From: Amycolatopsis pretoriensis
Lineage (GTDB): Bacteria > Actinomycetota > Actinomycetes > Mycobacteriales > Pseudonocardiaceae
Reading direction: 5' to 3'
Assembly: GCF_900107925.1 (NCBI RefSeq)
Contig: NZ_FNUJ01000001.1
Coordinates: forward strand, 620,001-684,000
DNA length: 64,000 bases
Below the pieces are notes generated by a model. That model was not told the DNA's origin. It searched no databases and saw nothing but the letters and a program-made list of their open reading frames with translations. Shown piece by piece: positions 59,660 to 64,000 of this stretch (position 1 is its first letter; the number at the start of each line of letters is the position of its first letter). Made by a program: the position numbers and the translations under genes.

Positions 59660-60969
59660 GCGGGCTCCTTCACTCGGTTGCGGTTGACGGGACGCGCGAG
59701 GCCGTAGTGCTCGCGCAAGGTGGTGCCGGCGTATTCGGTGCGGAAGAGCCCGCGCCGCTGCAGCTCGGGGACGACGAGGTCGACGAAGTCGTCGAGCCCG
59801 CCGGGCAGGGTGGGCGGCATGACGTTGAAGCCGTCGGCGGCGCCGCCGGTGAACCACGCCTCCAGCTCGTCGGCGACCTGCACCGGCGTCCCGGCGAAGA
59901 CGCGGTGCCCGCGCCCGCCCGCCAGCCGCTCCAGCAACTGCCGGATCGTCAGGTCTTCGCGCCGCGCCAGGCCGACGACCAGCTCGAACCGGCTCTGGCC
60001 GCCCTCGGTGAAGCTGCCGACGTCCGGCAGCGGGCCGTCGAGCGGGTATCCGGTCACGTCGTGGTCGAGCATCTTCGACAGCTGCCGCAGCCCGTAGTCC
60101 GGCGTGATCAGCGCGTTCAGCTCGGCCTCACGCGCGCGGGCCTCGGCTTCGGTGCGGCCCAGGACGGGGGAGATGCCGGGCAGGATCTTGATCTCGTCGC
60201 GTGTCCGGCCGTACTTCGCGAGCCGTCCCTTGACGTCGTCGTAGAACGCCTTGCCCTCGGCGAACGTCTGCTGCGCGGTGAAGACGGCTTCGGCGTGCCG
60301 GGCCGCGTACTCCTTGCCGGTCTCCGACGAGCCCGCCTGCACGAGCAGCGGATGGCCCTGGGGCGGGCGTTCGATGTTGAGCGGGCCGCGGACCTGGAAG
60401 TGCGGGCCGTCGTGCTCGATGGCCCGGATCCGGTCGGTGTCAGCGTAGACGCCGCTCGCGCGGTCGACGAGCGCGGCGTCGTCGTCCCAGCTGTCCCACA
60501 GCTTCTTGACGACCTCGATGAACTCCTCCGCACGCTCGTAGCGCGCCGAGTGGGCCGGCCGCTTGGCCAGGTTGAAGTTCCGGGCTTCGTCGACGCCGGC
60601 CGAAGTGACGATGTTCCAGCCCGCCCGGCCACCGGAGAGGTGGTCGAGCGAGGCGAACTTCCGCGCCAGGTGGTAAGGCTCGTTGTAGGTCGTGGACGCG
60701 GTCGCGATCAGTCCGATGTGGACTGTGCTCGCGGCGAGCGCCGACAGCAGCGTCAACGGCTCGAAGTGGCTGTGGGAGTTGTGCTTGACGTTGCCCCACA
60801 ACGCGACGCCGTCGGCGAGGAAGAGCGAGTCGAGCTTGCCGCGTTCGGCCGTGCGCGCGATGTCGACGTAGTGCTGCAGCGTCCGGGCCCGGTGCGGGTC
60901 GGTCGACGGGTGCCGCCAGGCGGCCTCGTGGTGGCCGTTCGGCATCACGAACGCGTTGAGGTGCATCAT
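59656..60969 (-). CDS. LLM class flavin-dependent monooxygenase (NtaA/SnaA/DszA type)
   Basis: A 437-residue luciferase-like monooxygenase: MMHLNAFVMPNGHHEAAWRH, KLDSLFLADGVALWGNV, TYNEPYHLARKFASLDHLSG, GGRAGWNIVTSAGVDEARNF and NIERPPQGHPLLVQAGSS. The length and motifs point to the NtaA/SnaA/DszA branch, which uses reduced FMN to cleave C-N or C-S bonds. With an ABC sulfonate importer and TauD it probably acts in sulfur scavenging. ATG at 60969 overlaps the permease stop. Confidence 0.9.
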   Translation of the reverse strand: MMHLNAFVMPNGHHEAAWRHPSTDPHRARTLQHYVDIARTAERGKLDSLFLADGVALWGNVKHNSHSHFEPLTLLSALAASTVHIGLIATASTTYNEPYHLARKFASLDHLSGGRAGWNIVTSAGVDEARNFNLAKRPAHSARYERAEEFIEVVKKLWDSWDDDAALVDRASGVYADTDRIRAIEHDGPHFQVRGPLNIERPPQGHPLLVQAGSSETGKEYAARHAEAVFTAQQTFAEGKAFYDDVKGRLAKYGRTRDEIKILPGISPVLGRTEAEARAREAELNALITPDYGLRQLSKMLDHDVTGYPLDGPLPDVGSFTEGGQSRFELVVGLARREDLTIRQLLERLAGGRGHRVFAGTPVQVADELEAWFTGGAADGFNVMPPTLPGGLDDFVDLVVPELQRRGLFRTEYAGTTLREHYGLARPVNRNRVKEPA

Positions 60970-61808
60970 GCTTTCTCCTTGGGACGCCAGGTCGAGAACC
61001 GCCGTTCGAGGACGACGAAGCCGGCGTTGACGAGCACGCCGAGCACCGAGACCGCGATGATCCCGGCGTACATCTGCTGGATCTGGAAGTTCACCTGGCT
61101 GGTGTTGATGAGGTAGCCGAGCCCGGCCTTCGCGCCGACCATCTCGGCCGCCACCAGCACCAGGATCGAATAGGACGCCGCCATCCGGATGCCGGTGAAC
61201 ACCGTCGGCACGGCCGAGGGCAGGATCACCTTCCGGAACAGCCGCGGGCTCGACAACCCCAGCGAGCGGGCCGCCTTCACCAGTAGCGGGTCGACGGTGT
61301 TGACGCCGGCGATCGTGTTGAGCAGCACCGGCCACACGCAGGCGTAGACCACGAGCGTCACCTTGGACAGCTCGCCGATGCCCAGCAGCAGCGTGAACAC
61401 GGGGAGCAGCGCGAGCGCGGCGGTGTTGCGGGCCAGTTCCAGCAGTGGCTGCAGGAACCGCGCGACCGGGCGGTACCAGCCGATCAGCAGCCCGAGCGGC
61501 ACCGCGACCGCGACGGCGATCGCGAACCCGGCGGCCGACCGGCCGACGCTCGCCAGGAGGTGGTCGGCCAGTTCGCCGTCGAGCGCGAGGTCCCACAGCG
61601 CCTGCAAGTCCTCCGAAAGCGGCGGGAGGAACGTCCGCGTGCCCTCGTCCAGGACGAACCGGGGGACCAGCTCCCACAGCAGGACGAACAGGACGACCGC
61701 GGCGGACGCGTGCACCGCGCGCGTGAGTTTCCCGGCGAACCGGCGGGGTTTCGGCGGCGGGGCCGCCGGTCCGGTGTGGACGGTCGGGGCTTCGAGGGTG
61801 GTGGTCAT
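60966..61808 (-). CDS. ABC transporter permease (SsuC/NitT-TauT type)
   Basis: A 280-residue permease with about six helices (AVVLFVLLWELVPRFVL, AGFAIAVAVAVPLGLLIGWY, LLELARNTAALALLPVFTLL, VTLVVYACVWPVLLNTIAGV, ILVLVAAEMVGAKAGLGYLI, MYAGIIAVSVLGVLVNAGFV). EAA loop: VKAARSLGLSSPRLFRKVIL. It forms the membrane channel of the importer. Starts with ATG overlapping the ATPase stop (ATGA). Confidence 0.92.
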   Translation of the reverse strand: MTTTLEAPTVHTGPAAPPPKPRRFAGKLTRAVHASAAVVLFVLLWELVPRFVLDEGTRTFLPPLSEDLQALWDLALDGELADHLLASVGRSAAGFAIAVAVAVPLGLLIGWYRPVARFLQPLLELARNTAALALLPVFTLLLGIGELSKVTLVVYACVWPVLLNTIAGVNTVDPLLVKAARSLGLSSPRLFRKVILPSAVPTVFTGIRMAASYSILVLVAAEMVGAKAGLGYLINTSQVNFQIQQMYAGIIAVSVLGVLVNAGFVVLERRFSTWRPKEKA

Positions 61809-62578
61809 CGGGCCGCGCTCCGTTCGTGTTCGGCCGCCTTGCGGACCTCGTCGTGCAGCAGTTCCCAGAGCCGGTGGCGCTGCCGCCCGAACGCCGGGTC
61901 GGACCGGACGTCACCGGAGCGGTCGCCGAGCTCGACGTCGACGACGGCCTTGAGCCGCCCGGGCCGTGACGTCAGCACGGCCACCCGCTGTCCCAAGTAG
62001 ACGGCTTCGTCGATGCCGTGGGTGATGAAGACGATCGTCTTGCCGGTGCGGCGCCAGATCCGCAGCAGCTCGTCCTGCAGCTGTTCGCGGGTCTGCGCGT
62101 CGAGGGCGGCGAACGGCTCGTCCATCAGCAGCACGGCGGGGTCGTAGGCGAGGCTGCGGGCGATCGCGACCCGCTGCTTCATCCCGCCGGACAGCTCGTG
62201 CGGGTAGCGGTCCTCGAACCCGGAAAGCCCGACCAGGGAAAGGTATTCGAGGGACCGCTCGGCCCGCTCCCGCTTGCCGAGCGGGCCGCCTTCGAGGCCG
62301 AACTCGACGTTGGCGCGGGCGGTGCGCCACGGGAACAGCGCGTACTGCTGGAAGACGACCCCGCGGTCGAGCCCGGGGCCGCGCACCGGTTCGCCGTCGA
62401 TGACGACTTCACCGGACGTCGGGGTGGTGAGCCCGCCGAGCAGGTCGAGCAGCGTCGACTTTCCCGACCCGCTCGGCCCGACGAGGGAGAGGAAGGTGCC
62501 GTCGGCGACGTCGAGGGAGACCTCGTCGAGGGCGGTGAGCGCGCCGAAGGTCTTGGTGACCGACCGGATGCTGATCAC
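61805..62578 (-). CDS. ABC transporter ATP-binding protein (SsuB/TauB type)
   Basis: A 257-residue ABC ATPase: Walker A GPSGSGKSTLL, Q-loop VVFQQYALFPWR, signature LSGGMKQRVAIARSLA, Walker B VLLMDEPFAALDA and H-loop THGIDEA. It drives the importer. Start GTG at 62578 overlaps the binding-protein stop (GTGA). Confidence 0.95.
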   Translation of the reverse strand: MISIRSVTKTFGALTALDEVSLDVADGTFLSLVGPSGSGKSTLLDLLGGLTTPTSGEVVIDGEPVRGPGLDRGVVFQQYALFPWRTARANVEFGLEGGPLGKRERAERSLEYLSLVGLSGFEDRYPHELSGGMKQRVAIARSLAYDPAVLLMDEPFAALDAQTREQLQDELLRIWRRTGKTIVFITHGIDEAVYLGQRVAVLTSRPGRLKAVVDVELGDRSGDVRSDPAFGRQRHRLWELLHDEVRKAAEHERSAAR

Positions 62579-63594
62579 TTCGTCACCGCCGGGGCGCCGT
62601 CGCGGTAGGGGTTGAACTCGTTGGTGTAGAGCTTCGAGGTGTCGATCCGGTCACCCTTGATGTAGCCCTGCTGCTTGAGCCACGGCTCCCAGAGCGTGTA
62701 GTCCTGGTCGGCGATCAGGCCGCCGTGGGTGATGCCGACGCTCTTCCAGTACTTGAGCGTGCCGGTGTTCTCATTGCGCCCGCGGGCTTGGATGATCCGG
62801 GTGAAGCGGGCGATCACCTGTTCGCGCGGGGTGGTGCGCTCCCACTCGATCGCCTTCGCCACGGCGGCGACGAAGATCTTCGTGGTTTCCGGGTACTTCT
62901 TGATGAAGTCGGTGCGCAGCACGTACGGGCCGCCGTTGTACGGGCCGAACGCACCGACATCGCTGAAGATCGGCCGGACGCCGCCGGTGGCGAGCGCGTG
63001 GTCCTGGAGGATCCCCTGCAGGGCGACGACGTCGAGCTGGCCGTTGCGCAGCGCCTGCTCGGCGTTGACCGGCGGGATGACGACCAGCTGGACCTGCTTG
63101 ATCTCGTCGTCGGACAGGCCCTGGTTCTTCAGCCACGTGTCGAGCGCGGCTTCGAGGTTCGCGCCGGCGGTGTTGACGCCGACCTTCTTGCCGATCAGGT
63201 CGCGGGCGGTCCGGATCGGACTGTCCTCTTCGGTGTAGTAGCCGATGAACGCCTTGTCGTCGGAACCGTAGTAGTTGACGACCGCCTTGACGGGCGCGCC
63301 CGCTTCGACCAGCTTGACGACCGCGCCGGTGAAGGCGCCGCCGAAGTCGGTCTGGTCGGTGGCCGCGGACTGGATGTCCTGCGGGCCGCTGATCGTGTTG
63401 CCGACCCACTTCAGCTTGACCGGGCCGAAGTAGCCCAGATCCTCGGCGAGTTCGGGCAGGGTCACGGAGTTGGCGCTCCCTTGGTAGCGCAGCTCGAGCT
63501 TCTCCGGCTGCCCGGGGGGCCCGGTCGCCGTCGCCGACGCGCAGCCGGCCAGCAGCGCGGCGGCGAAGGCGAGCAGGGGCAAGGTTTTCTTCAC
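62575..63594 (-). CDS. Substrate-binding lipoprotein of a sulfonate-type ABC importer
   Basis: A 339-residue lipoprotein: signal peptide with lipobox LAGC (Cys at about residue 18), then an SsuA/TauA-like periplasmic-binding fold with RYQGSANSVTLPELAEDLGY, KKVGVNTAGANLEAALDTWL, QALRNGQLDVVALQGILQDH and KYPETTKIFVAAVAKAIEW. It anchors outside the membrane and delivers an alkanesulfonate, taurine or similar compound to the importer. The GTG at 63594 has no strong ribosome site. Confidence 0.9.
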   Translation of the reverse strand: MKKTLPLLAFAAALLAGCASATATGPPGQPEKLELRYQGSANSVTLPELAEDLGYFGPVKLKWVGNTISGPQDIQSAATDQTDFGGAFTGAVVKLVEAGAPVKAVVNYYGSDDKAFIGYYTEEDSPIRTARDLIGKKVGVNTAGANLEAALDTWLKNQGLSDDEIKQVQLVVIPPVNAEQALRNGQLDVVALQGILQDHALATGGVRPIFSDVGAFGPYNGGPYVLRTDFIKKYPETTKIFVAAVAKAIEWERTTPREQVIARFTRIIQARGRNENTGTLKYWKSVGITHGGLIADQDYTLWEPWLKQQGYIKGDRIDTSKLYTNEFNPYRDGAPAVTK

Positions 63595-63660
63595 GGTGGT
63601 GTCGTCCGTTCCGGGAGTCGGCGGGGATACCGCAATTGTTCGCGGCCGTCGGGCGGACGG

Positions 63661-64000
63661 TCAATTTTGCGAGTTCGTGAAATAACTCGGGTCTTCGTAG
63701 AGGAGGTCGAGCAGGACCGCGCCGCCGGCGGTGGCCAGCTCCGTGCCCGGGAAGCTCGTTCCCACAACGGTTTCCGCGCTGTCAAGGCGGCGGGAGCGCG
63801 CGCCGACCTCGTCCCGGATGGCGGGAAGGCAGCTCGGCACGACCGCGATGCTCCGGTCGACCACCACGAGCACGGCCGGGTTGAGCACGTCGAGCAGCAG
63901 TGCGGCCGCCTGGCCGATGAGCCGCGCGCGGTCGTGGAACATCCGCACCGCCTCGGAATCGCCGTGCGCGGCGAGCGCGAGCAATTCCGGAAAGGGCAGG
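63661..64000 (-). CDS. ROK family regulator or sugar kinase, C-terminal part (5' end outside window)
   Basis: About 113 C-terminal residues reach the window's edge: LPFPELLALAAHGDSEAVRM, GQAAALLLDVLNPAVLVVVD, SFPGTELATAGGAVLLDLLY. This is the C-terminal ROK lobe (NPAxVVxxG-like segment). A regulator with an N-terminal HTH is more likely than a kinase given its place before an ABC operon, but the beginning is not visible. The gap to the lipoprotein gene is 66 bases. Confidence 0.75.
   Translation of the reverse strand, partial: LPFPELLALAAHGDSEAVRMFHDRARLIGQAAALLLDVLNPAVLVVVDRSIAVVPSCLPAIRDEVGARSRRLDSAETVVGTSFPGTELATAGGAVLLDLLYEDPSYFTNSQN

Overview
The window is very GC-rich, gene-dense actinobacterial DNA with GTG and TTG starts, 4-base start/stop overlaps and families such as DUF6292, DUF2795 and DUF6221. 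It looks like a Pseudonocardiaceae chromosome, most probably Amycolatopsis. The genus is inferred from gene families and intergenic palindromes; no search was run. No tRNA, rRNA, CRISPR array, insertion sequence or prophage was seen.

Layout. 1-8.6 kb: secreted polysaccharide hydrolases (end of a LamG protein, a GH5 cellulase, a GH76 mannanase), a membrane Ser/Thr kinase whose outer domain is a CBM2 cellulose-binding module, an HNH nuclease, a PHB-depolymerase-like esterase, and htpG. 8.6-13.7 kb: small stress and hypothetical genes (DUF6221, erythromycin-esterase family, DUF6292, VOC, DUF4383, SDR, DUF2795). 13.7-32.4 kb: a cell-surface glycan locus. It carries a heptose pathway (GmhA, HldE and a GT2-GmhB fusion), a UDP-xylose route (UDP-glucose dehydrogenase and a UXS-type decarboxylase), two GT9 heptosyltransferase-like proteins, four further glycosyltransferases, a carbamoyltransferase and a polysaccharide pyruvyl transferase. 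An aldehyde dehydrogenase, an FUSC membrane protein and a small zinc-ribbon protein lie inside it. 32.5-58.7 kb: a stress-like region with phosphate transport, dehydrogenases, a Rox-like monooxygenase, YihY, topoisomerase IB, a Rieske oxidoreductase, an ATP-grasp enzyme, CheB with a STAS-HATPase regulator, CDGSH and haem-oxygenase-like iron proteins, two glutamate-cysteine ligases, a STAS protein, hemerythrin and an M20 amidohydrolase. 58.7-64 kb: a sulfonate-type ABC transporter operon with an LLM monooxygenase and a TauD dioxygenase, then the end of a ROK regulator.

Main observation. From about 8.6 to 57.5 kb, some thirty promoters fit one pattern: GTTT (or GNNT), usually 15 bases, then GGGTA or a close variant. 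This resembles the SigB/SigF general-stress class. In about fourteen cases the -10 box ends only 8-10 bases (mostly exactly 9) before the start codon, which predicts leaderless mRNAs. The glycan genes and the redox/stress genes therefore look like one large regulon. Its possible regulators (a STAS-HATPase fusion and a STAS protein lacking the usual phosphorylated serine) are encoded inside it.

Four decayed genes lie in the same stretch: a COG1926-type phosphoribosyltransferase, a monooxygenase C-terminus, an SDR with an internal deletion, and a PAS domain. Several perfect intergenic palindromes probably act as terminators.
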